A DNA stretch of 55,737 bases, taken from the NCBI RefSeq assembly GCF_000524195.1, contig NW_020170499.1, positions 84,435-140,171 of the forward strand, in the 5' to 3' direction. This document shows, piece after piece, positions 33,919 to 46,700 of this stretch (position 1 is the first letter of the stretch; each line of letters begins with the position of its first letter). The translations under genes were made by a program, and so were the position numbers. The notes beneath the pieces were generated by a model. It made no database searches. It saw only the letters and a list, made by a program, of their open reading frames with translations, and was not told the origin of the DNA. Source of the stretch: Echinococcus granulosus. Lineage: Eukaryota; Platyhelminthes; Cestoda; Cyclophyllidea; Taeniidae.

Positions 33919-36900
33919 TTAAACGACGCCTCCTCCTTCTACAGCACCGGAGGCAGTCTCAGGGGGTGAAATAACCTCGGGTGCGGACGGTGGCGACTGG
34001 ATTGACCACTTTATAGGCGAGTCCACCTCTACCACAGAAGGCAGTCTCGGCGGGAGGAAGAGTAGAGAACGCGGCTCAGTGACACCGTAGCGCTTTCGAG
34101 CGGGTTGGGGAGGAAAGGGTGAGCGGATGATGCGACGCTTGCGGAGACTCAGTCGACCGAAAGGCGTCATTTCCACTTTGGAGGAGAGCTCTTGAAGCGG
34201 TTCCTCAGATACTAAACAAAAAGGATGAATTTTTTAGCCTATCCTCCACCCGCTGAGGTCGAATGAACCAAACTAACGTCAACGGCGGGAGCAACCAAGT
34301 TTTCGTGCATGTCTTACTGAAGTATTGTTGGTTAAAACACCAGCCGTAGCTACATCGTCGATTGTGACACACAACTACAAGATTAGAAGAGGAAAAAATG
34401 GGGATTATCCCTTGATGGCGTGAAGGGGGACTTACCATCTTCGGGTTCAAAGGGCAACGGTAACGGAGTAGCCGTGGTTGGAGGAAAGACTGCTTTGCCC
34501 ATGAGGACGGCATCATCTCCATCATTGTCGTCGTCGTCGTTGTCGTCACTGACGACCTGATTGCCACTTTGGGCAAGGGGAAGAGGAGACTCTGGGCTTT
34601 CAGGTTTCTATAACAAAGCGAAGATTTTCCGCAAAGATGCTACTGAATAAGGATTTTAAGTAGCAGGATATAGACTCACGGTGAGAGAGGCGCAGAAGGG
34701 AAGAATAATAGGCGGAGTGTACAAAACTATAGATTTTGAGGTAGACGTTGGAATAGATGCACCATCGGCAGAGGTTGGCTGGCTAAATTCTGAGGGGGGC
34801 GAGGGATGGGGGAGAAGAGGTTCAAGTGGGAGAAGCGGCGGTTGGGCCAGTCTCCCCAGTAGACAACAAAGGCATTCACCGTGGTCAGAACTCAGTTCTG
34901 ACTGGTCAGTGCCAGAAGTGGCGGATAACTGTCGAGGAAAAAAGCAGCAAAAATGTGCGACTGAGTATGGAAAAAAGAGGGGTAGATCTACGTCAAGACC
35001 TCACCCGTTGAAGGACATGAACAGCATGTGCTCGAACTCGAGATACGGAGAATTCGACACGACCGTTTGGATTGCAGCAATGCTCACTGTTGCAGCTGCA
35101 AGGAAAGCCTGGTCTATCAACCTTGGAAACGGAAAGAATTCGATTACCTCAGCAGCAAAATACTCGAAGTCTACACGCCCTCAAAAGTAGATGCAGGAAA
35201 TGACCTTTCCAATGGTTAACATTTCCTCGGAAATGCTAGGACTGCAACCACCTGTCATTCTACAAGGTCAGTTCAGCATCTTTCCGCTTTTTTTCCGGAT
35301 GCAATTCTTCAAGAAAAGCGCGCAAAGCCACTGATCTCCTGGTACTTATAATTTTCATTTACGTCGGGATAAAAAGCACCCGCGCAGAAAAGCAAGAGAG
35401 GCATCATGACAGAGGGAGAAGAAACTTTTTCGCTGCATGGCATGATGAAGGTATTCTGGCTTTGTCCGTCCAAAGCAATCGCCTTACAGGTCGGCTAATT
35501 ACTTAATCCAAGACCAGTGAATAAACCACCTCCAGGAACTCGAGGTGAAGGAAAATTAATCGTCGCAGCCTGCATTACGACGTGTTGTAACCAAGTCAAA
35601 TCAAAGTACAGAAGCAATGGCGGAAATAAACACTCAGAACTGTTTTCACCAGACTCCGATTCTGTGAATGACCAAGCATACAAAAAATTCTACTCATATT
35701 GAATCCATCGGGCATTCGGAACGAAGAGAGGTTGCTTCCTCGACTTAATTTGCCCATCGACAAAAAGCCGATGTAGCATCTTCCTGGAATCTGGTGATAA
35801 ATTGGCTTGAACTGCCTATCGACTCCGACCAAGTAGGCTGATTCATGAAGCACCAGCATTCTCCAAACGACGTCTCGGATATGGCTGATGCGGTCGTGCA
35901 GGATGAGACTAAAGCCCCACGTTTTGCCGATTCCAATCATCTTGAGCCTATCGGGTAACTAAAGCGGAACAAGAAAGTTGCGGTTCTAATTCACCACATC
36001 GGGCAGCGGGCTATTTACCATAGACCCGCTGAGTGCTCGGAGTGGATTTCTAAAGAAGTGCAACACTTTGAACTACAGCTAAAGCAAAATAAACAGTCCT
36101 TAGAGATTCCCTGAATCAAATGATGATTCCGAGGGGTCGGAGATCCATCTTTTCGTCTCGAAAACGATTCGAGCAGGTCCTGGTAAGGCGATAGCAGATG
36201 TGCAGACTCTGCGCGAATTTGTAGCAGTAATGCTTGACATACTTTAGTTCCTGCATTAATAATGAGCTTCAGAAAAGAAGCCATTCGCTCAAGAAAATCA
36301 GTCTATCTCCTGAATAACCACAAAACAACAACCGACGCAACGCAGAATGAGAAGCTTTGGAAGGTAGAGCATCACAAATATGAGGTCATTCACTCATTGA
36401 AGAGCAATCCACGAACTTTCTTCTAATACGTATTAGTAGCTAAAGGGAGGCAATTTTAAAACCAACCAGAAGGTGCTCTCTTTACGAAAAAAAAAAAAAC
36501 GAACAAAACAGGGGGATTTAAACGAGTTGGCAGTGAAAAAGGGGCCTTCAACTTCACGACGTCTATGGATGATTTATTTTTGTAAATTCTCACAGGACCA
36601 TTATCAGCAAAAATGTTACAAAGTTTCCTTATCGGGACTATTTCAATTCCAAAGATGGAAACAGTCGAAAAATTGTTTTAAGATTTTAATTTTGATAGAG
36701 GCGAGAAGCTGACTTACAACACAGTGAGTCAAACGGAACGTTTCCGCATAATTTACTAACAAAACTTGCTGTAATTTCTAACAAAACTTTTAGGAGGCCA
36801 CCGAAAGTGTGTTGAAGCACCGTTGCAAGGAGACGACAGATCAGTTCATTTTTGCAGCTGTGACTGATTATCAGCCAAATGGTTAGAAAGGAGAGTTGAG

Positions 36901-38112
36901 GTGAGCTAAGCACGATTCCACATGGGGGAAAGGGGGTTAAATAGAAGGCTACTATGGTGGTACCGAAGATTCTAGAAACGAACTAAAAGGAAGCAATACT
37001 AACCACCAAAACCGAGTTTCAAACGAGCAGGACTGAAACCACCATACAGGTAATAAAAATAAGCGATTTCAAGGCAACTTCTGCGCATCATTTGTGTAGT
37101 TCTTCAACAAAATAAACGTAGCTGACAGAAGAGAGACAGTTGGAGACAACGCATGAACTACGTAGTCGCAGCACCCAGCGGCTGATCAAATACAAAAACT
37201 CACCTGACAAGAAACGCCAGCTAGAGCGCAAGAACAGGCTTCCGAGTTGCATGGTGAGGTAATACATCCACACCCAACGCTAGCACGGGAATTTCGCAGG
37301 CTGGCACAGGTCAATCGTTCCGACTCATCGATATTTACAACTCCTTCATATAAAACATTTAAAAATACATCATTTAAACATTATAAAAGATGGGAATTAA
37401 AAATAAGGATGTAAAGACTACCAGCCTGTCTGAGCATTCGAGATCGAACGGTAGGCTGTATTGGCAGCAGTTTCTTCTCATCTGCTCTAGACAAAGACGA
37501 TGAATCCACAGAGGCCTCTGAATCTGTCTCCAGAAAGTTAATTAAAGCGGGTTCAGTGTTAAGTTCGTAGCCGATAGATTCGTTCTGAGGAGAAAGACAG
37601 GGGGGAGGAGGAGTACCTCCAAAAAACGAAGAAAAAACCTCCATATCGCTTCTATCATCAGTTTGCGGTGAGAGCTTGGGAGGTGAGAAAAAAACTGGAA
37701 CCCTTCTTGCATCACCAGGGTTGATGCTATCCTCCACTGGTGTCAGTGGCATTCTATTAGGGTTTAGTTTCCGCCGACGACCTCGCGAAAAGGGCTGGGT
37801 TGAACCAGTGAAAGTATCAAGGTTCAGCTCCCTTTCCAAGCGTCTAATTCGACGATACTGCAAAGCCCCGTAGGTTTCTGAGTGAAAATGTGTTTGCGCC
37901 ATGCCAAGAGAACACCCGCCGCGCTGGGGAACTGAAGAGTGGCCCTGCTGTCGCGTGAAGTAGTAGATTTGCGTCCTTGAAAACCTAACTCGCTTCCCAT
38001 CCAGTGGAGATGAGGATGAGGGAGGAGGATTCTCTGTGTCTGAAATTTTGCCACTTGAACACGATTCAAGGCAGTAATCATGTTTGTTTGGGCTAAAAAC
38101 TGAGCCCTCCAT
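33919..38112 (-). CDS. Cysteine/serine-rich nuclear protein (CSRNP/AXUD1 family)
   Basis: Placed exons: 38112-37422 (ATG), an unresolved middle part, then 35121-35005, 34928-34680, 34607-34436 and 34211-33919 (TAA). The first exon has the family's N-terminal block: KRVRFSRTQIYYFTRQQG, SSVPQRGGCSLGMAQTH and an Arg/Leu-rich helix, close to human CSRNP VYYFARRQGFTSVPSQGG. The 35121 exon encodes VDRPGFPCSCNSEHCCNPNG and RVEFSVSRVRAHAVHVL, matching the second half of the CSRNP Cys-rich domain (human SFPCGCSRDGC, then RIEFNPIRVRTH). Later exons are Pro/Ser-rich with an acidic Asp/Asn run. Junctions from 35121 onward close in frame. The exon(s) for the first Cys cluster (usually CGCDCRLYC) between 37421 and 35122 were not found. 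The family is nuclear and transcription-related. An upstream in-frame ATG at 38187 is an alternative start. Confidence 0.75.
35122..37421. other. Unresolved interior of the CSRNP gene
   Basis: At least one exon of the CSRNP gene must lie here (phase 1 in, phase 0 out). On the minus strand open frames at 35600-35940 and 36015-36284 (with KDCLFCFSCSSKCCT) are visible but do not match the expected Cys spacing. On the plus strand 36794-36891 looks like an exon (acceptor ctttttag-like, frame EATESVLKHRCKETTDQFIF). A 12-14 base A tract is at about 36486. Confidence 0.35.
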
Positions 38113-38736
38113 GATAACACCAAACCAGAGGCGGCTAGCCACTAACAAGGCGGGCTGCACAGCTTGGCGCCAGTAAATGCAATCCACTGCAAAGTCTTGA
38201 AAAATAGCATAGTGGCAAAAGAATATTCCAATTTAAGGGCTAAAATGGCCTGTGCGTGTGCTAATTCCCAATCTGCATCAGTATGCGATATAATTAGATG
38301 ATCGACATTAACTAGTATACGAAGAAGTAATAAATTTGTAGCACTTGACTGACAAACAAAATTTTGCAAACACGTCTTGACTTATAACTGTGCAATGATT
38401 TTACGCATCAAATTTTTTTTATGGCCATCGGTATTTAGTTCTATGATGTTCTTTAGTCAGCGTGGAAAATTTGCGAAAATAAATGCCAAACACTCTCCTG
38501 TGTAGAAGGAGCTTTGGAAAAATATATTTCCAAGCAATTATAAAAAATTCTAATAAATGTTCAGCTTGTATTGCAAGGTTTCAATTATTTAACGCTCGGA
38601 ATTGATAAAGAACCGCCCGTTCTCTGCTGTCACTAATGTACCGTCCCGAGGCTCCCTAAAGACGAAAGAAGACTCAATGCTCGAGCAGAATATATATTCA
38701 GCGCAGAGAGGGTCTCTGGGCTAATGGCATGACTTG

Positions 38737-39010
38737 AAAGGCCAGCCCACCCAGAGGGGTATAAGAGGGCTAATTCCAAGTACAATTGTAATACGGTAGT
38801 GGTTTATCCCTCGGTTCTGGTGAGGCGCCACTTTTGTACTTCGCCGGGTGGGCTGGCCTTTTANNNNNNNNNNNNNNNNNNNNNNNNNNNNNNNNNNNNN
38901 NNNNNNNNNNNNNNNNNNNNNNNNNNNNNNNNNNNNNNNNNNNNNNNNNNNNNNNNNNNNNNNAACCACCATCGTATTACACATACCTACGTCGGATGGG
39001 CTGGCCTCTG
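38737..39010. repeat. Inverted-repeat (palindromic) element around an assembly gap
   Basis: The left flank has GGCCAGCCCACCC near 38740 and GTAATACGGTAGTGGTTT near 38789. The right flank of the gap has AACCACCATCGTATTAC near 38964 and GGATGGGCTGGCC near 38994, the reverse complement of the left blocks with few changes. A further GGGTGGGCTGGCC lies at about 38847, directly before the N run. The structure suggests a terminal-inverted-repeat element or nested palindrome that the assembler could not resolve. Confidence 0.65.
38863..38963. other. Assembly gap (run of N)
   Basis: About 101 consecutive N bases. Translations across them carry no information. Confidence 0.98.
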
Positions 39011-39099
39011 ACATGCCAGTGAGGCCACCCTTTTCTTCTGTGGTAAGTATACATATTCTCTTAAAGTGTTATATTTTCTCCCGTCTTCAGGTAAGTCAC

Positions 39100-40740
39100 G
39101 GGTTTAATCATAAATAAAAGCTGGAAGAGAATCCCATCTTACAAAACAAATATTCTGATTCCCACTACTAAGTGATAAACCGTGGTGGAGGCAAGAGATG
39201 CCTCTGCTATGGGAAAAAATATCAGCTACGATTTTGAACAGAAAAACCGAAAAAGCATCTACTCTTGGCAACGACTAGTCTGGTTGTCTGCAGATTAGCA
39301 GTTGATAACTAACGCTGCGCTAGGTACGTCTCATCCTAAAAAGTTCATTTCGAAGCTGCCTACGGTGCCTGTAATAAAGTATCAACTAAGTAAACACGTA
39401 CAGTTACCTCCTCCACCTCTCTAATAGCTCGGTAGAACCAAGAACAGTGCCAAGGTGCCTCAAAAAGAGAACACTGTGACAAGAAAATAGGCACAAATTT
39501 CCGTTCTTAGTTATATGACTGCTTTTGGGCCAGAGTTCCTACGACTAGCTATGGATACCAGTGATGGCCAGTGCAATTTCTCCGTCCCTAAATCCATTTC
39601 TTACATGGGATAACACCTCCGACCTAGTTGATTAACCACGTTACAGTCAAATGTCTTCTCAGTTACAATGAAAATTAATGGCTGACACAAATAGCAAATT
39701 CCGTTATGATGGCTGATATGGGCGGTTAAGGAAGGGTAGAGACTGGAACTACTCTCAAATTAAAGAGGTGCTATGAAATGCATTATGAAACCCTCGGCCT
39801 AGGTACAGATATACTCACACTACCAATAATTTCACTCCTGTTAAGTAATCCAGTTGCCAAGTTATTTTGGTTTTGCGAATTCAATGAAGTCTCAGGACCC
39901 TACACCTGTAACAGATTCTACAGGTTACTATCAATGGCGTTCTTGATTCGACTCAGAGCCGAATACGGAAAACTTAGTCGATCAAAATTTGCTCTTACAG
40001 TTGTTAGTAAGTCTCAGAAATGACTGGAAAGTTTGTGTTTGCACAAACCTACTTTGAATTGACATGGAATTTTGCATACCATTCACAGAACTATATGATT
40101 AAAGCATTTATAGCCACCACACTCAGGTTCTAAATTAGATACGTTATTAGTTTTAAAATATTTTTGCTTTTTATATGTATCTTCAAATCATTGATTCCCA
40201 AAACATTCCCTGCGTGGGTCAGCTGGTTTACAAAGGTGGTGTTTATGACATTGACCAACGCCAGATACCAGCAATTAATTTTAATAATATGTCGTTTTGC
40301 TCCAAAAATATTTGGGATAAAAAAGTTTTTTTGCACATTTATTGACCCAGAAGTTTGTTTTTATCTGTTAAATAAGGTTACCGAGTTTCGGTCATCGGCG
40401 CTCTCGTCGCCCCCTAAGTAATGCTTGTGTAAATTATTTCATTTGTCTTCCTTGTCACCAAAGGTGAGCATCTCAAACTCTCATTGCTCCTTGCCAGATA
40501 AAAATATCGCCTGAGAAAGAACGCCTCTCCTATGTCACCAACTCCATTTCACCAGTTTTTGGCGGTGTATTTAATGCCATTGCTTTATCTTTCGTTTACT
40601 TAATTTCCTCTGTTGCAAGAACATTACTTGATTTCGCTGTACGTATTCGCTATCAAGTTTGGCAATAATTATAATTTTATGAGCTACATACGAACTGCTA
40701 TTTATCTGGACAATTTGGTAATTATTATGCGTGTGGTTGA
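39100..40740. other. No gene recognised
   Basis: AT-rich sequence upstream of the USF gene. Open frames at 39778-40023 and 40164-40421 have no splice context or recognisable motifs. The USF promoter and 5'UTR exon(s) should lie here. Confidence 0.4.
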
Positions 40741-40764
40741 CTTGTTCAGATTACCTTTGTCGTC

Positions 40765-43700
40765 ATGGATTCCGTCCCCAACAATGAATACGCGCCAACC
40801 AGTTCTCAAATTCACCTTGGTGGCACAAACTACATCAGTGGTTGCAATCTTTTTACCCATTTTGCAAATTTGACGAGTCAAGATCGCCCCAAATCCAAGT
40901 CTCCAAATCCCCATGCCATTGCAAACACTAACAGCAACAGCAAAAGCACAACATGTGCAGATATCTACTCTGCTATTTTGAGCAGCCAGCAGCAGCAAGG
41001 TGTCATAGACGAGACCTCAGTCGCTTTTACGTCCCCTACCCGTCACCTCAGTGAGCCGTCCACAGCTGCAGCACGTCGCTCACCCATCGGTAACTCAGCT
41101 TGCTACCTATTTGTTTCTTGTTCTATTTCCATTTCCTTCTGGCGTGTCACGTGATGCCTATGTGCATCTTCTGTGCCGATCATGTGACACGTCTCAATTT
41201 GAACGTTTACGTGCCCGCTTGTGTGTATGCGTATGCCTGTGTGTAACTACGTGTGAATCGGTGGGTGGCGACAAAAACTCGTCTCAACTCCTCTCGTCCT
41301 TCATCCATCGCTTATCCGTTCCATTGTGAGGTGTAGATGTCTTTGGCATATTTGACTACTGGTTTTGTCGCATTTAGCGTTATAGACATCCGAGTTTACG
41401 CCTAGTAAAGTTTTACAGGTAGATTGTCATTGCAAATATGACTTCTGCTTTTCTCCTCTTTACTCTCTTCGTTTGCGTTGTTACTCCCAGATATCCGAGG
41501 GCTTGTCAATTTGGTTCAGTTGACATTCAGTCTGAGTTGCATATCCATAAGCCTAACAGTTCTTTGTCTTTTTTATTGGAGTAATTTTTTGGTCACATTC
41601 CTGTTACGAAACACGAAAACCTCCCCTACTTCACTTGTACTACCACTCCCTTATGCAGGTGTGTTTTATAGCATTCATTGCGCCGCACGGCCTCTCTCCT
41701 GCCGTAAGTCGTTTTATTTTCAACCTTTTGCCTATTAGCTAGATGGTCACGTTCGAATTAGGTAGGTGTTCCGTCCTAGTTGCTTCCACAGATGATACAA
41801 AGCGTAGAAGTTCCTAAGGAATACTGCACAGTTGTGAAGGCAGGTAGTTTTACCCAAGACCTCATCCAACATCGGCTGTACTCTACGTTTTCAAATTGGA
41901 TTTCAATTACATTTGAGGTGTTATAGTTCTTTGACAGGTTGTTATGACGAAGCGTTTCTTCGTATTTATCTTTCGAAACGTGAAAAAGCACCAGATTTTA
42001 TCAGCTTTCGTATTGCTTATTTTAGTAGGAATACTCTAATTAGCCCTGACGATGATACAGGATGTGGAAACCTTGTAGCTCTGATTGCATCGAGGTGCCT
42101 TGCCTCTTTTTCTCGCCTTCTGCTCTCTTTTCAGACGATCAGATGGAACGTACACCGCGTTCCTGTCACACGTCCCCCTCTGTCGCCATAAAATCATTCC
42201 ACCACCATCTCCAGCGCTCCTCCCCACCTCATAGTCTCAAGTCATCGCCCAACAATGGTTTGGAACCCTCTCATCACCAGTCTAACACTAACACCAACCC
42301 CTCCTCAGTCTTCTCCCTCACCCAATCCGGACTGCAGGAACTTATGCGCAAATCTGGAAGCGTCATTTCCACCGAGGTGGGTCGTGGACCTTTCCCGTGC
42401 AAGCGTATTCCCACCTGTTTGTCGTTAGCATGCGGAAGGGTCGAGAGGCTGGTATTTATGTCATCTAAGTAGCAGTAGGAATTGCGGAGACCGACAAGTC
42501 CTCGTAATTGCATGTACACTTATACTAACACCACAAAAGCTGAGTTGAGAGGAATCCTCTTTGTCTAACAGGAGATTAAGAAGGCGAACAACTCGAGTCA
42601 GCTTTACCTCCTCGTCCCAAGTAATTATCCAGTCATAATGGCAGTCGGTGCGGAACGCGAGAAGGCGGCCGCAGCGGCGGCGGCGGCGGCTGTGACAGTG
42701 AATGAAGCAACAACAAGAAATTTGTTGGAGAGGTTTCAATTGACTTCAGCGCCGACACCACAACAACAGCAGTCGCTTCCGTCTCCGCAAATAACAGTGG
42801 AGCAGCAGCCACAGCAGCAACAGCAATCGCAGACTCAGCAGAAGCAGACTGTAATGCCACGAGCGCCAAGGAAGAATAGCACCAATATCCCACCAATGCT
42901 ACTGCAGTCCCTGAAGGACGTTGTCCCGTCCCTCGCATTCAGGGGTGAGTGGAAAGTTTTAAATTGGTGGATTTAGGATTGATGGTAGCTGAGTGGATGG
43001 ATGAATAGATCTGTTGGTTTGATTGCCATCCTTTGAGTTGAGTGGGGATTTTTAACTTGGCTTTTGCGGCTTCATCATTTGGTGGAGGCGTAGGCGGTTT
43101 ACAGTAGGCAAACCCTAGGGTTACTTGCGCGTCAACCCCGAAGTCGCCTGGCATTAGGCATACCTAAATCTTTGAGTGATTTGTCGCTAGGCTTGAATTA
43201 CTACTTCTAGTCGACGTTTTGTTCCGCTACTCTGCCTCAGTAAAATGTTTTACCGAAAAGTTGACGAGGCGCTTTTGCAACACTGGAACCCAGTTAAGCT
43301 TCGTATAGCCAACATGCTCAACTCATGTATTGCTCCACGACTACTTTGTGGCGGGTGGGGTGGGGAAGGGGCTTAAAAACAGGAGACGAGACAGTAGGTG
43401 GGCTCATTCATTAATGGGGCCCTGCACCGACGGGCTGACGCATCTGTGCAGGCCCTATACAGCATACAAACAATCGCATGCGTTTTACTAGTGCTTCACA
43501 AGTTGCAACAAGTCAATGCAGCGAGCAGAACCGAGGGCTGCGTGAACTCTCTTGGTCACCTGATGAGAGCACAACCAACCTGAATGATGCCAAATTGCTG
43601 AATGCCAAACAGCGCCAACTGGTGCTAGGTTCACTTAATCAACTAGACCTACTGTTGAATATGTAGACTTCCAAGTGGTTTAAAAGGTGGATTGATAGGC

Positions 43701-46700
43701 GCACGATTGGCCGTAGAGGTGAGAGAATAAAGAATAATGACTTTTTTGTCCTGCCTTTTTCACTTCTCTTGGGCAGACATTCTGGAAAGCGGAGGAGGCG
43801 TTTCTTCAACTCCTGGTAGTGACAACAAAAGCGATGGTGGTGGTAGCGGTAGCACCACCACTACAACCAACCCTCTCCCGCGCCTCTCCTCTATTGCTTT
43901 TGCCTACGGTTTTCCCTCCACCAACGATCATCAATCAGCCTCCGCCCCTCCCTCCTCCGTCAATGCCACGGAGGACAGAAAAAAATCCGCCGATCCCACC
44001 GCTGCCCTTCTTATCTCCCCACCTCAGGCGTCACAGGCGCCACCTTCAGCGTCAACATCGTCATCCTTCCTCCTGGATGACTATCGCGGCGGCGGTGGTC
44101 CTCCGGAGGTGAAAATTAAACCCCCTCCACCGTCAACTTCAGCCACCGAGGCGGGGCTCTGTGTGGAGGGACTTTTGGGCTCCGATTCCAACGGTAGTCG
44201 TACGTTTCATCTCTGTCGCCCCCTTCCCATGTCAGCTATTGTCTCATTTAGACGCAGTGTAGTGTCTGTAGCAGAATCAATTCCGGCAGTGGTTTTGCTT
44301 TCCCTTCGGAAGTTTAACTAATGCTCAAAAAGCCATTTTGATGTGAAAAAGCTTGCCAGTACAGATTAACCATCTCAGCGGTGCTAGCTTTCTGACTTCC
44401 GCATGCTACCACTGTTTCCATGCTCAATCCGATTCCGAGGCTGTGATGCACAAAATCCTACTTTTCCCTGTCAAAGTGCGCTTCCTTCATCTCAATGCTT
44501 CAACCTTTTCAACTCTTCTGTGGTTGTCAAAACCAGTCTTGTCTTGGTCCTGATACGGCTGACTTCACTGTCTCCCCGTACAATTTCGAGAGGGCTTGGA
44601 CGTCAATGAGACGTTGCATGCGCTGAGGTCCTCTTTGATTCGCTTAGACCGTTAAAATGTCTCCCTGTTGGTAGCGAAACCCCCCATCACCGTGGGCTAC
44701 GCGATGATCTGCGATAGAACACACACTTTTGAAATCCACTTTTCCTTGTAGGTATGCCCACTGTTGCATCCTTCTTTATAGTACTGTTGAGAGAAGGTTT
44801 GCGGGGTGCTCAAAGCAACCGCAAGGTTGGTAAATTAGCGCTGGCAGTAGTCTCACCTCCAGGGGTGTTTTTGCAATTCTGCCAGGAATTGATTGACGGC
44901 TACGTCTTTAGAAGAGCCAGAAGACCTTGGAGGCACAAGTTGAGCTAAGAGCAGGGCTCTATGCTACCGCTTTGGCGCCCGAATTTCGGTGGGCTGTGAG
45001 CTCTTCCATTGCACCCTTCCACGTTTTCTTGAGCCTCATCCCTACCACTTCCTGCGATCACTCTTCCCCGTCAGTCGTTACAGCACTGTGTGCGAATCTG
45101 AGTAGACCACGGTGATGGTGAGCTTCGTAGATCCACTTGTCGACTCCTGTTTGGGATCTGTTATCTGGCAACGTCCAACACTGAGCGCACCCTTTTTGTG
45201 GGAGCAGTCACAAAGATTAGGAGGCTCCAACCCCCCTTCACCATTTCATTCCTACTCCTTCATGCGTTTCTTGCTACTGTTGTAAACACTTCCTCTTCTT
45301 GTCCCCGCCTCGCCTCATTCGTGATGCGGAAGTAACGATTGGCCTTCTTCGATGCGGTCGTCCTTCTGGAGTGGATGTGTTCAAGCTGTCGGTAGCGTCG
45401 TGTCCCCAGTAATCCCGCGTAGACACTCGGTCTGTTCAGCAGAACAGGCCGAGTCACAGGCAATTGGCAACGTGGTGCAGTTGGCCAATGTTCATACTTG
45501 ATGTTGACTGTGATTTCCTGGCGTAGATGACACTGAATGACGCCTTATTCGTAGTTGTCAATCAGTCATGTTGGTGAGAGCTTGTGAATTGTTACAGCGA
45601 TGCCACCAACACGTTTGTGGACGTCTTCGTCACCTCGAAGTCATCGAATTATTCTCATTGTCTTCTTCCTCTGGAAGTCAACGCTGACGGATTCTGACGT
45701 GTGGGGAGCGCTTTCCACGTAGGAGTCGTGAAATTGCAGGCGAGTCGGAGGTGATGAAACCACCTTCGTTATCACGTCCATGCCCACAGCTTTGTCGACA
45801 AGGCCATGGCACCGGATCTGACGAATTTGAAGGGAATTATCCCACATTCTCTTCCATCAGGACCACAGGCTTCGTCATTCGAATCAGACGTCGCGGCGAG
45901 GATAGAGCTTGCGTTATGATGTGCGATGCCTCCAATTATGGAATTTTCTCTTCCCGATGTTCCAAGCTGGAGAATTCGCCCACTTTTTCTTCATTTGTAG
46001 AGGATCATAGAGTCGGTGTAATCTTCCCCACATCAAACGCCTCAACAACTTCCACTTACTGCAGGGCTACTTCACCTCCAGATGGTTCATCACTCCTACA
46101 GAGGTCAAAGTTTGCGTTGTTGGTAAAGGCCTCCTTCCACTAGTCACGCTGTCCGTGGTCGTGTTGTTCTTTTCATTGAGGAAAGCGACTTTCCGGTGGG
46201 GCAGAGTCGACACACCATCAATGAGGAGGCTGGCTACTTGCTTGAGATAGCCTCAAATCACTGTTGTTCCACCCGAGGTAGCTGCGCTCCCTTCTTCCAG
46301 CCCAATGCGTGATGGTGCCGATCGACTGACCACCGAATTTCTTCCTCCCGTGCTCGTTTTGAAACCGTTCCACAGCTTCCACTGACGGCGTATGGTAAAT
46401 TAGGAAGTGGGAAGGGCATCGTTCTTTCACCTCGTAGACACTCGGCTGGAGTCTTGACAACGCCCCCTCCAATCGTGCAACAGCCTCCTCTCTACTTGGC
46501 TGTTCTGCTGCCACTGCCGCGTGATGCTGTGTCCATCACAGCCACCGACACTGGTGGAGTGAAGTGGCTAAGTTGTCTGGCCTATTGACGACGCCTCGTG
46601 GCAGTGTGGGCTCGATTATAATTTGTCTCCCCAAATGTTGGTGTAGCTATCGGTTCAACGCCTCCACAACCCCTGATCCAATCACTTAGCGAATGCACTC

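Noticed and set aside
42633..42938. Minus-strand Ala/Val-rich ORF
   Set aside because: Antisense of the Ala/Gln repeats in USF exon 3.
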